From: Galaxea fascicularis
Lineage: Eukaryota; Cnidaria; Anthozoa; Scleractinia; Euphylliidae
Length of the DNA stretch: 64,000 nt
NCBI GenBank assembly: GCA_948470475.1
Contig: OX419337.1
Span: forward strand, 5,100,708-5,164,707
Direction of reading: 5' to 3'
Shown here: positions 1-10,163 of the stretch, piece after piece
Position numbering within the stretch: position 1 is the first letter of the stretch
Layout: each line of letters opens with the position of its first letter
Made by a program: the position numbers and the translations under genes
The notes under the pieces: generated by a model
The model's database searches: none
Seen by the model: only the letters and a program-made list of their open reading frames with translations
Told to the model about the DNA's origin: nothing

Positions 1-462
1 TTTTAAAAAGTGTCGTGTTGTTTCTGAAAATAAATATATATGCACACTGAATAACTGGTGTTAAAGACTAAGGGAAAATAATAATAAATAAATAAATAAA
101 ATATAAATTGCAGTTAGATAAAGCTACTTTGAGCATTTAATTTGAAATTTATTGATTAGGGAAAGTGTGCCCACATAGTAATGTTGTCCTCTTCCATTAA
201 AGTCGATTTTGCATAGTTTTCTTAAATTCATAAAATAATAAAACTTGCACTGATTTCAGCAGAAACAGAAAAAAATGGGGAAGTTAAGTAGATGCCCCAG
301 CGAGGAGCCCGCCTGCTTCAGAGACGGTGAATGTGTAAACCATTTGTTGGAATTCTAAGGTATATTATGCCACTCACCACGATTGGGCTGCCTGTTGAGG
401 CACAAAATGCGTGGACTGTATTGTATGGAGCTGAGTGGAAATCATGCCGAGATAAAGTCCAG
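1..462. other. Intergenic, no gene recognised
   Basis: No coding region is supported. On the minus strand, 375-394 matches 13500-13519 exactly over 20 bases and similarity continues patchily, so part of this stretch belongs to an interspersed repeat. Confidence 0.5.
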
Positions 463-690
463 GGCCCAGTTGTTCGAAGGCCGATTAGCGCTAACCCGGG
501 GTTAAACTTTAACCCGGGTTTCTTTTTCTTTTTGTCAAAAGCATTTTCTTGAATACTTAATGCACCATTATTTTTAGAGTATTTAATCATCAAATTGTAG
601 GCAAAAATAATGAAACTGAATTTGCTTTTTAAGCTCTCATATCTGATTGCAAACTTCGCACTAACGCTGGGTTATCTCAACCCGGCCCAG
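463..690. repeat. Short interspersed DNA-transposon-like repeat
   Basis: The left end reads GGCCCAGTTGTTCGAAGG and is followed by GCTAACCCGGGGTTAAA. The right end carries a related, degenerate inverted motif (ACGCTGGGTTA then CCCGGCCCAG). I associate this end sequence with a widespread metazoan non-autonomous repeat family whose other end reads CGAACAACTGGGCC. A matching end fragment is at 24545-24604. No coding capacity is seen. Confidence 0.4.
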
Positions 691-1191
691 TACTTAGGAT
701 GCTCCTCTTGCGAAATCAAGAAAATACAAAAATTCTTGTCCAACGATTCTAACTTCTTCCGAATCTTGATCAACGCAGCTTTAATTTCTTTGTTGTAGCA
801 AAGACTGACAGCATTGTTGTTGCCCTCTACGACGACCGCTTTGCCGTGAAAATTCCTCAAAAAGAGTGTGGTAGTCTTTTTACCGTTTAACGATACAAAC
901 GGTACAAACAATACAACGAAATACATGTGCTCTGAGTAAGGCGTTTTTTCTTGCTTAATATAAACTTAACTTAAATGTTTGGCTAGAAAAAAATCGTCGT
1001 CATAAAAAGCAAGAGCTAAATTTAACGGCAAAGGATAAGCAGGATCAACAGACTATCAAACAAAGCGAGATGCCTTACCTTAAAAAAGTTACATTCCTTC
1101 CGTTTTACTCGTGGATATGCTCTTAGCATCCACGAGTGATAGTGGCGTTGCGTGATGAATATTTCCCTTCCGGTGTAACAGGAAGTGAAAT
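691..1191. other. Intergenic, no feature recognised
   Basis: No gene, strong repeat or regulatory site could be supported here. It is the flank of the DIRS-like element that begins at 1192. Confidence 0.4.
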
Positions 1192-1239
1192 AATTGGAAA
1201 ATTAAACGAGACTTACCTGTAAGTTGAAATTTGATTGAG

Positions 1240-1304
1240 ATTCTATCACATGACATCAGAAGGCGAGAGATCACATGAGATAGCACGGCGCTTGCGCAAG
1301 TCAT
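1240..1304 (+). repeat. DIRS-like left inverted terminal repeat
   Basis: It reads TTCTATCACATGACATCAGA at its outer side and ends in CTTGCGCAAGTCAT. The reverse complement of 5825-5887 matches it over the full length with a few differences. Confidence 0.9.
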
Positions 1305-1414
1305 AATTAAAAGCCACGTACAGGGTGCATCTAAAATAGCATACAGGCTGAAAAAGCCAAGAGTCTGAAGAGACCGGCAACCAAAGTGCCAAGGGTGGGC
1401 GTGCTAGTGGAGGG

Positions 1415-1535
1415 CATGTGATCTCTCGCCTTCTGATGTCATGTGATAGAATCTCAATCAAACTTCAACTTACAGGTAAGTCTCGTTTAATTTTCCAATT
1501 CTATCACATGACCAGAAGGCAGAGATCCCATGAGA
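1415..1535. repeat. DIRS-like internal complementary region
   Basis: Bases 1415-1500 are the reverse complement of 1192-1276. Bases 1496-1535 are the reverse complement of the outer part of 5825-5887. The region therefore mirrors a joint of the two element ends, as expected for the template used to complete and circularise DIRS cDNA. A palindrome centred on ACTTACAGGTAAGT lies within it. Confidence 0.9.
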
Positions 1536-1708
1536 CTTTAAAGCGTAGATGCACCCGTACGACATGCACTCGAACAAGAGGCATGAAACCCATACAAAAG
1601 TAAGAGGGTGAGCATAGACAAGGGTAACCATGTTTGTAATATATTGTCTAACATTAACAAAATGAGCAAAGTATCACATGCAAAATTCCAAAAGACATAT
1701 AACAGTCT

Positions 1709-2875
1709 TCACTGGTCAAGGATAGCGGAAGCAAGGCTGTTTCCTTGAATAACCGGTTTGTTGTAATATTTACGAAAGGTCTCTGCAGACTTCCAGCCTG
1801 CCTTAGCCATGATCTCATAGACAGGCACGTCCTTTTCATTAGCTTTGGAAACAGATGCTGACCTAGTGCTATGTGCCGTGAACACCTTAGTATCAATACC
1901 ACAAAGGCTAAGAGTGTCTTTAGTCCACCTGGAAACCGTGTCCCTAGATACAGCTTTATGGGGTCTAACATAACTAATAAACAGTTTTGTTTCGTTATTA
2001 CGCAAAGCCTTGGTCTTGTTGATGTATGCTTTCAAGCAGGTCAAAGGGCAAATGGTACTGTCTGGCTCATAGGCAGCAATGTCAATCCTCGTATGGGGGC
2101 TTCTAGGGGTACTGGTCTTGATATGCTCAGCGATGTCAAATGAATAAGTATCTTCCTCCATGGTAAGATGCTGAAGATCTAGGTAGTGTATTGATTGCCC
2201 TCGTTGACTAGAAACTAATAGAATGAGCATAAGGACCTTGTGCGTTAAATCCTTTAAAGACAAGGCTTCATTGGGGTACAAAGAAGATAAATGTTTTAAA
2301 ACTACTGAAACGTCCCAAATTTTGTCATATTTAGGTTTGGGTCTACGCGATTCAAATACCCCTTTCATAAACCGTGTAACAATTTGGTTGCTACCAAAGC
2401 TTCCCCCTCCGTCTATCGTAACAATGGTAGATAAAGCAGAGCGAGCAGTATTAAGGGTTGAGTAGCTAAGACCTTGATTAAAGAGCCCAAAGAGAAATTG
2501 AAGGGCGTCTCTCAGTGGTGGTGAATAACAATTAATTTGCCGTTCACGACAAAATGCCATCCATTTTTTAACGTATGTGGCATACTGTTTTTGAGTGCCT
2601 TTCCTCCAGGACGCCATGAGAATGTCGGTAACCTCCTCTGGAAAGTGGTAATGGCTGAAGGATCCCCTGACACAGGACATACCATCAGATGAAGAGTCCT
2701 GTGTAGTGGATGTGGGACACCGCGGGAGGGATGTTGTAGAAGGTCTGGTCGTGGGAGTAGGATCCAGGGCTGGTCGCATAAATGTCGTAGGAGGACTGGA
2801 AACCACGTTTGCGTTGGCCAAAGTGGGGCGATTAGTACACCCTGTGCTCGGTCTTGACTGATCTTCTGAAGGCAT
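1709..2875 (-). CDS. DIRS-like tyrosine recombinase (integrase)
   Basis: This 388-residue protein would integrate the circular cDNA by a phage-integrase-type reaction with a tyrosine nucleophile. The C-terminal half carries the family pattern: an arginine-containing segment (SSQRGQSIHYL), then HSTRSAS (H-x-x-R), then the GWKSAETFRKYY segment whose Tyr is the probable nucleophile. An N-terminal helical SAM-like DNA-binding region (KKWMAFCRERQ) precedes it, and the first 80 residues are Pro/Thr/Ser-rich linker. Its start overlaps the RNase H frame by about 360 bases, as in other DIRS elements. The reading frame is uninterrupted and all expected catalytic residues appear present, so activity is plausible. 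Confidence 0.93.
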   Translation of the reverse strand: MPSEDQSRPSTGCTNRPTLANANVVSSPPTTFMRPALDPTPTTRPSTTSLPRCPTSTTQDSSSDGMSCVRGSFSHYHFPEEVTDILMASWRKGTQKQYATYVKKWMAFCRERQINCYSPPLRDALQFLFGLFNQGLSYSTLNTARSALSTIVTIDGGGSFGSNQIVTRFMKGVFESRRPKPKYDKIWDVSVVLKHLSSLYPNEALSLKDLTHKVLMLILLVSSQRGQSIHYLDLQHLTMEEDTYSFDIAEHIKTSTPRSPHTRIDIAAYEPDSTICPLTCLKAYINKTKALRNNETKLFISYVRPHKAVSRDTVSRWTKDTLSLCGIDTKVFTAHSTRSASVSKANEKDVPVYEIMAKAGWKSAETFRKYYNKPVIQGNSLASAILDQ

Positions 2876-3696
2876 CTGGGGAGAAGGCTAAAGGGGGGAA
2901 AAGCATAAGACTTTAGCCCATTCCAATTCATAGTAAATGCGTCTACGTGTGCACTGCTAGGGTCTGCGTGCCACGAGCAGTAACTACTGATCTGATTGTT
3001 TAAGCGGCTTGCAAACAAGTCGAAATCGAGGCCGGGGTGGCGCAACAGGATCTCGTCAAACAAGTGTTTGTTTAACATCCACTCGTGATTATCTGAGAAC
3101 ACGCGTGATTTCTCATCAGCCCCAGTGTTCAGCCGACCAGGTATGTGCACAGCTGAGAGCCAAATATTCCGTGATATGCACCAGTCCCAAATTTGAACAG
3201 CTAGCTGGTTAAGTTCTTTGGATTTTGAGCCCCCCATATTGTTTATATAAGCGAGGGCTGTGGTATTGTCGATCTGAATTTGGATGTGGCAGTTGTTCAT
3301 ATGGCTACAAAAACACTTTAACGCAAAAAAGGCTGCAAGTAATTCCAATATGTTTATATGGTATTCAGCTTCCGAAGGGGTCCATCTCCCCCCAGTTTTC
3401 TGAGTGCCAAAAACAGCTCCCCAGCCCAATGTTGATGCGTCTGACTGAATTGAAGCGCTGGGGTGGTCGTGTTGGATATCTCGTTTGAGAGTTACGGCAT
3501 TATCACGCCACCACTTAAGTTCTATTAAAGCGGGAGGGGATAATTGCATTTTGCCCCCGTAATCGCCCTTGTTTGCTAGGAGTGCGAGATATTTATCACG
3601 CTCAAGGTGACGGTAATGAAGTGGTCCAAACTGAGCACCGGGAAAATTGGACACCAAAATTCCGATTACCTCTGCGACTTGTTTAATGGTGGGCAT
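2512..3696 (-). CDS. DIRS-like RNase H and C-terminal polymerase region
   Basis: This frame continues the polymerase polyprotein after a one-base shift. It starts with the connection segment after RT, then has an RNase H-like fold (IQSDASTLGWGAVF, ELLAAFFALKCF, IQIDNTTALAYIN, with the Asp and Glu residues expected of the active site). It continues into the DIRS-typical tail (DLFASRLNNQ, VDAFTMNW, YAFPPFSLL, WPTQTWFPVL). The listed start is the first Met in the open frame. In a functional element translation would enter from the RT frame near 3747, so the protein is probably not made independently. The 3' part overlaps the recombinase gene. Confidence 0.88.
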   Translation of the reverse strand: MPTIKQVAEVIGILVSNFPGAQFGPLHYRHLERDKYLALLANKGDYGGKMQLSPPALIELKWWRDNAVTLKRDIQHDHPSASIQSDASTLGWGAVFGTQKTGGRWTPSEAEYHINILELLAAFFALKCFCSHMNNCHIQIQIDNTTALAYINNMGGSKSKELNQLAVQIWDWCISRNIWLSAVHIPGRLNTGADEKSRVFSDNHEWMLNKHLFDEILLRHPGLDFDLFASRLNNQISSYCSWHADPSSAHVDAFTMNWNGLKSYAFPPFSLLPRCLQKISQDRAQGVLIAPLWPTQTWFPVLLRHLCDQPWILLPRPDLLQHPSRGVPHPLHRTLHLMVCPVSGDPSAITTFQRRLPTFSWRPGGKALKNSMPHTLKNGWHFVVNGKLIVIHHH

Positions 3697-4615
3697 TCGT
3701 GTTTTTAAGAGCGTAGCGCAGACAGACAGAATCCGTTGAACTTTTTCCCCCCGTAGGCGTAACTGTCATAGCAATAGAATCCAGTACAAACCCTAAGAAG
3801 GTTAACTTCTGAGAGGGTATAAAAACCGATTTTTCTGGATAGATATGAAACCCTAATTTTGTAAACAACATGACAGTGTCGATGACATTTTCATGACATT
3901 CCGCGGAGGTGTCCCCTTGTAGATATGAATCGTCAATGTACCCTGAATTGAGGTGTCCCATGCTCCGGAGGGTGGCATACACCGGCTTTAATAGTTTGGT
4001 AAATATGCGCGGGGCACTAGCTAGGCCATTAGGTAAACAGGTATATTTGTAGAAAACACCGTCAAACCAGAACTTTAAGTATTTCTGGTGAGATGGGTGG
4101 ATAGGTACGGTATAATACGCGTCCTTTAAGTCCACCGAAGCCATAAAGCAACCTGATCTCATCATGTTAACAGCAGCCTCTAGAGTATCCATTTTAAAGT
4201 GATGGTAAACAATAAATTCGTTACACGCTTTGAGATTAAGAATGGTACGGTGCGTGCCATCCTTTTTCGGTCGTAAAAATATTGTGGAAATAAATTCCTC
4301 CGTTTCCTGTGCCGCGGGCACAATGACCCCTTTAGCAAGAAGTTCAGCAATTTCAGCGTTGACAATTGAATGTTGCTGACTGTTAAAGACGCTAGGTCTT
4401 CCAGAATGTTGCACCGGTGCAACACTGTTTTTAAATTCAAGTTTAACTCCAGTAACGATCTGAAGAATAGAAGGGTCATTTGTTATCGCTTCCCACTGCG
4501 GCAGAAAATGTTTGAGCTCTCCAGCTTGGAAGCTAGTTTGTGATTTTATCAAGCTAGGTACAATGTCAATAGACAGAGATGTCATGTTTGCATTACATAC
4601 CTCAGGCACCTTCAT
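3683..4615 (-). CDS. DIRS-like reverse transcriptase
   Basis: This 310-residue frame holds the fingers and palm of a reverse transcriptase. Visible blocks are GVIVPAAQETEEFIS, the RPKKDGTHRTILNLK block, SVDLKDAYYTVPIH (first catalytic Asp), the LPNGLASAPRIFT block and YIDDSYLQG (catalytic DD pair), then LTFLGFVLDS. It copies element RNA into cDNA. The start codon overlaps the gag stop as ATGA, which suggests termination-reinitiation. The frame leaves the RNase H frame at a C6T5 run on the plus strand (3742-3752). Removing one base of the six-base run restores a continuous RT-RNase H frame, so this is a mutation, an assembly error or a +1 recoding site. Confidence 0.9.
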   Translation of the reverse strand: MKVPEVCNANMTSLSIDIVPSLIKSQTSFQAGELKHFLPQWEAITNDPSILQIVTGVKLEFKNSVAPVQHSGRPSVFNSQQHSIVNAEIAELLAKGVIVPAAQETEEFISTIFLRPKKDGTHRTILNLKACNEFIVYHHFKMDTLEAAVNMMRSGCFMASVDLKDAYYTVPIHPSHQKYLKFWFDGVFYKYTCLPNGLASAPRIFTKLLKPVYATLRSMGHLNSGYIDDSYLQGDTSAECHENVIDTVMLFTKLGFHIYPEKSVFIPSQKLTFLGFVLDSIAMTVTPTGGKSSTDSVCLRYALKNTNAHH

Positions 4616-5661
4616 TGGCGCAGGCTGGTTTCGCCGTCCTTTTTCTTTCTCGGCGGCTTTGAGAAGCGACTTTTGCCTAAAAAATCAGAGGATTTTCCTC
4701 TAGGGTAAGGCTGGAATCTTCGCTGGTTCGAGCCAAATGTTGAGCGCCCAGCGTACTTATCGCCACGGGAATTTCCGGAATGTTGGGGGCGAACCCTTTT
4801 CGTCAACTTATTGGCCTCTGTGATATCCTTCGCGAGCTTTGACAAGTCTCCGAACAGGTACTCTGAGGTACCATCAACAGGGGACAGGTTACATAAAGCT
4901 GCATAGTCTTTATGCATCTCTTTCTTCATAGCGAGGCGTCGGGAGTGATTCACCTCGTGGTTGTATTGGAGTGCCAGTGCAACTGCATCTGTCAACAAGG
5001 TGATCAGTTCTTTGTCTTGGCTGTATTTTCCCAGCGCCAAATCGGCGGCTTTTGTCATGGCTGTAATGGCGCCGATAAGAGTGTTTTGTCCCTTCTGCGA
5101 TCTGACATCTTGAGCTTTTATGGTAGTCGAAAGCTGGCTCCAGATCGAGGGGTTCACTTTCGGGGTTCGCAAACCCTTGACATTCTCTGGGCGAGGATAT
5201 TTTTCCAGTTTGGCCTTAAGCTTCTCGTCCCCCATCTTTTCCGACAAAAGATTATTAAAAATAGCCGCCAGCCCTTCGCGAAGGGGCGGAGAAGTCTTCT
5301 CGCTTACGGTTAAGTCCTGCGCGAGTTCCTTCAAGAGGTCTTCTCCCGGCATAGCCTCGTTATTAGCACCTTTGCCCGCAGAGGCGAGGAGCGCGGATAA
5401 ATCCGCATCCAAGTCCGCAGATTTGGCGGGCTCGTCGTTAGAGGCGGTTTCACCGTCCTCATCGGAGTCGTCGTGCCCGTGCAGGAGCATTGAACTCACA
5501 TTCTCATTCAAGTTGGTCAGCTGGCTCAGAACTGGAGCCATGGCAGCTTTGAACATATCCGCGAAAGCGTTTGCTGAAGGCATATTCTGGGCGCCACCGT
5601 CCGTTGACGTCTCAGGAGGGCGCGCGTCAGTTGTGTGGTCTTCGTGATCGGACATAATCAC
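4612..5661 (-). CDS. DIRS-like gag-like ORF1 protein
   Basis: This is the 349-residue first ORF of the element. The N-terminal third is acidic and rich in Asp, Glu, Ser and Ala. The middle is helical (LAAIFNNLLSEKMGDEKLKA). The C-terminus is strongly basic with Arg, Gly and Ser (GNSRGDKYAGRSTFGSNQRR, then PPRKKKDG), suited to nucleic-acid binding. No CCHC zinc knuckle is present. Position directly upstream of RT, and the ATGA overlap, support the gag-like assignment. Sequence alone does not show particle formation. Confidence 0.8.
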   Translation of the reverse strand: MIMSDHEDHTTDARPPETSTDGGAQNMPSANAFADMFKAAMAPVLSQLTNLNENVSSMLLHGHDDSDEDGETASNDEPAKSADLDADLSALLASAGKGANNEAMPGEDLLKELAQDLTVSEKTSPPLREGLAAIFNNLLSEKMGDEKLKAKLEKYPRPENVKGLRTPKVNPSIWSQLSTTIKAQDVRSQKGQNTLIGAITAMTKAADLALGKYSQDKELITLLTDAVALALQYNHEVNHSRRLAMKKEMHKDYAALCNLSPVDGTSEYLFGDLSKLAKDITEANKLTKRVRPQHSGNSRGDKYAGRSTFGSNQRRFQPYPRGKSSDFLGKSRFSKPPRKKKDGETSLRQ

Positions 5662-5824
5662 ACTGAATTAGTGGCACCCAACTACGTTAGGGCCTAAGCT
5701 GGACTCCAACTAAGGCTAACTACGTTAACCTCTCCAGCAAGTCGTATCCAAAAAGGTTTTTAGCGTAGAAAAACCCAAGCTCCAAGAATTTGTATGACGT
5801 ACCGCGATAAGCGCAAATCGTGCA

Positions 5825-5887
5825 ATGACTTGCGCAAGCGCCGTGCTATCTCATGGGATCTCTGCCTTCTGGTCATGTGATAGAATT
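5825..5887 (-). repeat. DIRS-like right inverted terminal repeat
   Basis: This is the 5' end of the element on its coding strand. It reads ATGACTTGCGCAAGCGCCGT on the plus strand and ends TGATAGAATT at the boundary with flanking AGCCAATC. It pairs with 1240-1304 and with the internal complementary region. Confidence 0.9.
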
Positions 5888-6138
5888 AGCCAATCCCACG
5901 CCACCAGAAAGGGAGACTGCGCCTGCGCTGACGCGTACATTTTATTTGTTTTCAATGTGAAATCAGTTGGGCATTAAAAATAAGGTAACGATAAAGCTAT
6001 CATAATAAACAAGTCGGCAGCAAGCTTTATCAAACGTACTATCGCGAAAAGCAACTCAGATTAAGACAAAAAATCTTGTGTGACGTCGATTATCATAGTT
6101 TTGCGGTCGGTGGAAGTCTTTTCGTGTTGAGGTGTCCA

Positions 6139-6208
6139 TAGTCTCCTTCGCAGCCGTTCTTGGAATGTCACGCAACGCTCCCCCCAAAAACGGCTGCGAA
6201 GGAGACTA
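6139..6208. repeat. Hairpin miniature element
   Basis: Perfect 20-base arms TAGTCTCCTTCGCAGCCGTT (6139-6158) and its reverse complement (6189-6208) flank a 30-base loop. This is a foldback miniature element with no coding capacity. Confidence 0.75.
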
Positions 6209-8869
6209 AGGTTTCCATGGTCAAGATGACGGTTTGGCACCGCGTATTTGGCGAGCACAGTTTCGATCCATTTTTGTGCTGTTCAAGGGTCTGCTTCAGT
6301 TCGTAGTTAATGCCAAGCTAAATAAATATCTAACCAAAAGAGCTGAGCTGTTCTAGTTCAACAAGAAATTCTCACCCTTTTCGTTTGCGTCATTTCTTCG
6401 TTTAACTCGAGTACAACACTGTACTTAACTAATCCTTCCGTCTGATGGGTACAGTTGTCGTTTCAAACCCATGATTTGTGTTGTCAGGCGAGATGAATGG
6501 TTTGATTAAAAAAAATAGTTTTTGTTTTACCTCAAATGGAAATTTGTCGTACTGGTCATACCCCCGAGACTAATGTGTCTCCCTTCGTGATATGGGAAAT
6601 ACCTCTGCTAGTACACTACCATGTTGGCAAAATCTGGTAAAGTTTCATGGTGCACTCCCAATTCACCTTAGTCAGACAAAGCTCCGTTGGTCGGATTTCA
6701 TTTCAAAAATATTAGTATTCCAGCCTCGCACTTTTTGACATTGCTAGTTTTTAAAAACTATAATCTGTCATAAACGTAAAGTTCTCACCAAGTCCTACTA
6801 ACCGTAGATTTAATTCAGGCAAAATGATTATTTTGTGGATCCTCCTGTTAACATTTTTTGCACGTCATTCTTGCCAATGCGACAGTTCTGGTGTGGAATT
6901 AGATTGCACTTGAAAACTTGAATGCCTCTGCGTTTTTGTTTATACCACAATAACTAAATCGTGATATGGGGATGGGCTTGGTCAAAAGATGTCCAAGGAC
7001 TAATAGTTTGGTGAAATCAAAAGTAATTTAAGTAGTGCAGCCGTTGGTCAAAATTACGTTCATAGCGGAGCCATCTAAGCAGACATATTTGCTTATACAT
7101 ATTGATGACGTGACACTTTGTGGGGGTCACATTACATTTTGTCACGCAACCGTTTGTTTGCAGTTACTGGGTAGAAATTGAAATTTTTAAGAGGGAACTA
7201 ACTTAGCTGCAAATTCGGCATTGGTGTCAAGAGAACTTTCATGTTCTGAAACCCTGTTTTGCAAATGCATTATTTTCAGTGAGGTGTTCAAGGGAGTGAA
7301 CTTTAAAAACGGGCGTTGCACCTGTGCAATTCAGTCAAAAGCACTTGTTTATAAATCAATGTTTACTCGTCTTGTGGCAGCATTAACATTGCTAAATTAT
7401 CAGAGGGGTCAGTAAGAAAAAACAAAGATATTATTGCTCTGAAAAATGTTATCAAAGCGTGCTGTTAAATAAGCACAAACTTTCGCTACTTGCACATTGC
7501 ACATAATGGTGCAAAACCTGGGGAAATTGCAGATTCAAACTATATCAACAGTAATTAAATGCTCGAACTGATGGAATTCTACTATACTTTATATATTTCA
7601 CCACCCTAAAGTATTTCTTGCCAGCATGCAAGGTTCCATCCTAGGTTTCCCAGTGGGGAGCTCCCATATGAAATGCGAAAGGGGGGGGGGGGAGGGGGGG
7701 AAGGGATGCAAGAGATAGTGCTCGTCTCGCTTAAGGTGTAAATTTTGGATTTACGTCTCACTAACGGTGTTCCAGGTTAAAAAGCCAGTATTTTTGGTCA
7801 TAAAGGTCTCGTTTAAAATTGTCCGCAGTGACATCTAAAATATATTTTTAAAAGGTGTAGAAATGGTTACTTTTACATGTCAAAGACCATTCCAAACTAT
7901 TATAAATTAATTAAAGCCACCTTTTAGTTAAAGCCATGGCATCAACGACCACTTCCATGGCCGTATCCACGAGTTTACGATAGTTTCACTTTGATTACAA
8001 ATATTGCCAACAATTATGAATCGATGTGAATCCTCGATTTCAAGCGACGTCTACCTACATTTTGTACTTTGATGGATGACGGGACTCGGTGGCAGTCATT
8101 TTGTGTTTACATCGCATTACCCACGGGCACCTTAGTGAAGGAGGGGGAAGGAGAACGATTTCACGTGATTTTTAAGAGCAATTAACATTGCCTCCTCGTC
8201 GTCCTCTGCCTGGTTCCCGTTCTAACAGCTGTTTAATTCTTGTCCTTTTACCGCAAAAGCAATCTATTTCCAAGACGAATCCATATTGTCAAATCGAACT
8301 AAATCGCATATTGTAATAGCGGAAAGCGCCAACAAGTAAAGAAGAGCTACGAGTGTTACGCTGTTTCAAAGACGTTGATCACCGCACCGGAAATCGTGAC
8401 CTGGCTGGTATCCCATTTTTGCGCAGACAAGCACTTGTTGCATAATAAAATGTGTGTCAAAGCAGGCATTGTTATTAAACTGCCTAACGACATTTTGGGA
8501 AATTATCAGGCATACGAAATAGAAATAATGGTGGCCACTAAGCATCCTTATATGTCCACGTTTTTTGTGGCCGATTCTGCTCAAGAAATGTTATTTACTG
8601 GACTAGACACGGCGTTTCAAGTCATTCATTTTTTTTCTCAAGAGGACAAAAGAGTTTGCCCAACAGTCACCGGGCCATGTTGTGAAAGCAGTTATGAGAC
8701 GCCCATATAAAATCTCTCTTCTTGTTACATTTATTTTCTTTGATTCGTCGTAACACACGTGGTAACAAGCCGTACCACACCGTGAATCTAACCAGATTTA
8801 CGATGAAATATGGGCTTCTGTAGATTCTAAATGTAATTGTCTGGATACAAACCACGCCTCTAAAAAAAT
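6209..8869. other. Intergenic, no recognised gene
   Basis: No exon with recognisable homology was found. There is a guanine-rich tract at about 7680-7700. An open frame of 111 codons at 8375-8710 (plus) has no recognisable motif, no splice context and an overlapping antisense frame, so it is not called. Confidence 0.4.
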
Positions 8870-8959
8870 TTGGAGACTGGGACTTAGGAGACTGGGACTG
8901 GGCGCGAAAGATGACGGACGCAGCTTTGTGTGCTCTGCTGTTTCCTATCTAAATTAACG

Positions 8960-9863
8960 ATGTCTGCAAAGGCAGATAACGCAACAAACCAACTACAGAC
9001 CGTAGAATCAAAAGAATTAGAAATAGAGAAAAGCGACAGTCGAAGAAAAAAACGAATGCGTGAATGTGGCTCTCAAACGGACGAAGAAGGTGTTGAAGAA
9101 GAACTCAATCATGGCTGCACCATGTGCAGCAAGAAGCTGGACGGAATTCAAGAAAAATTAGACAGAGTTCTTGCTCTTCTTCCTGAAATTCAAAAGTTAC
9201 AAGCCAAAGTATTGAAGCTCGAGAAAGAAAAAAAACGACTTGAAAGAGAGTTTGGAGTTCTCTCAAGCAGATATTGCAGAATTGAAGAACGACGCCGTGT
9301 CAACTATGACGAAACTTGATGCCGTAGGCGACAAACTTGCCGAGATGGAAGCACTCGAGAGACGTGTAATTAAACAGGAATGTTATAATCGGCGAAATAA
9401 TATTAAATTCTTTGGTATCAAAGACGACGAACACGAATCTCCAAAAGAGACAGAAAGTAAACTAAGACAATTTCTACATAAAGAAATGAAGATACCAAGC
9501 AGCGCCCTCGAAGATATCCAATTCGAAAGAGTTCATAGGATTCCAACTCGACCAAAAGAAAACAAAAACAAGAAGGATTATCCGAGGCCCATAATAGCCA
9601 AAGCCTCTTTCTTCCAAGACAAAGAGTATATTAAATCACACATCAAGAAATTGCCTAAGGGTAAAAAATTCGGCGTATCAGATGACTTCCCAAAGGAAAT
9701 AGACGATATTAGAAAGACACTCTATCCCGTCCTTAAGAAGGCGAAGGAAGAAAAGAAGGCGGCGTTCTTTAATGTGGAGAAGCTTATTATTGAGAATGAA
9801 GTTTACCGTGGACCTGAGACAAAAACGTTCCCGCTTTACGGTCGAATAATGGAAAGAAGCTGA
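8960..9863 (+). pseudogene. LINE ORF1 (L1 ORF1p-like), frameshifted
   Basis: The N-terminal part has acidic/basic low complexity and a coiled coil (LDRVLALLPEIQKLQAKVLK). The downstream frame has the RRM-like and C-terminal domain typical of L1 ORF1p: CYNRRNNIKFFGI, FERVHRIPTRP, RPIIAKASFF and a basic end. ORF1p is an RNA-binding trimeric chaperone of LINE particles. The two halves are in different frames. An A8 run at 9228-9235 is one base too long for continuous reading, and with A7 the coiled coil would read on without interruption. The start at 8960 (MSAKADN) is preferred over the upstream Met because it begins the low-complexity leader usual for these proteins. Confidence 0.82.
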
Positions 9864-10163
9864 ACCAGAGATTGAACATAGCTGCCTTTGCGGATCGCTA
9901 AGGAATACTCGCGCTCTCCTCGGACAAGGTAACCTGCTGTGAGTGCGGCAGGTTCTTGTGTGTTTTGTGTTTTGTTTTATTTGTTGTGCTAGGATTTATT
10001 TGCTATTTTTTTGTTCCACTTTATGATGTTAAGCATCTAGCGAGGCTACAATATTTACGTGCCGTGTGCATATATAGTCATTTTTTCCACACCGACTCGA
10101 ATCTGAAAACTGTGCTAGTGACGACTATTTTCTCCAATCTTATTTTGATAGTTAACCATAGAG

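Larger units (their letters stand above)
1192..5887 (-). mobile_element. DIRS-like tyrosine-recombinase retrotransposon, nearly complete
   Basis: On the minus strand the order is gag-like ORF, reverse transcriptase, RNase H and tyrosine recombinase, as in DIRS1-type elements. Inverted terminal repeats of about 63 bases lie at 1240-1304 and 5825-5887. An internal complementary region at 1415-1535 joins the reverse complements of both ends, which is the diagnostic DIRS architecture. The ICR shows the left end reaches about 1192 (AATTGGAAAATT), roughly 48 bases beyond the shared repeat. No methyltransferase domain is visible. All frames are open except one homopolymer shift between RT and RNase H, so insertion is probably recent. 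A Ngaro-like element is excluded because the termini are inverted, not split direct repeats. Confidence 0.92.

Noticed and set aside
8375..8710. 111-codon open frame, plus strand
   Set aside because: No motif or start context is convincing and an antisense frame overlaps it.
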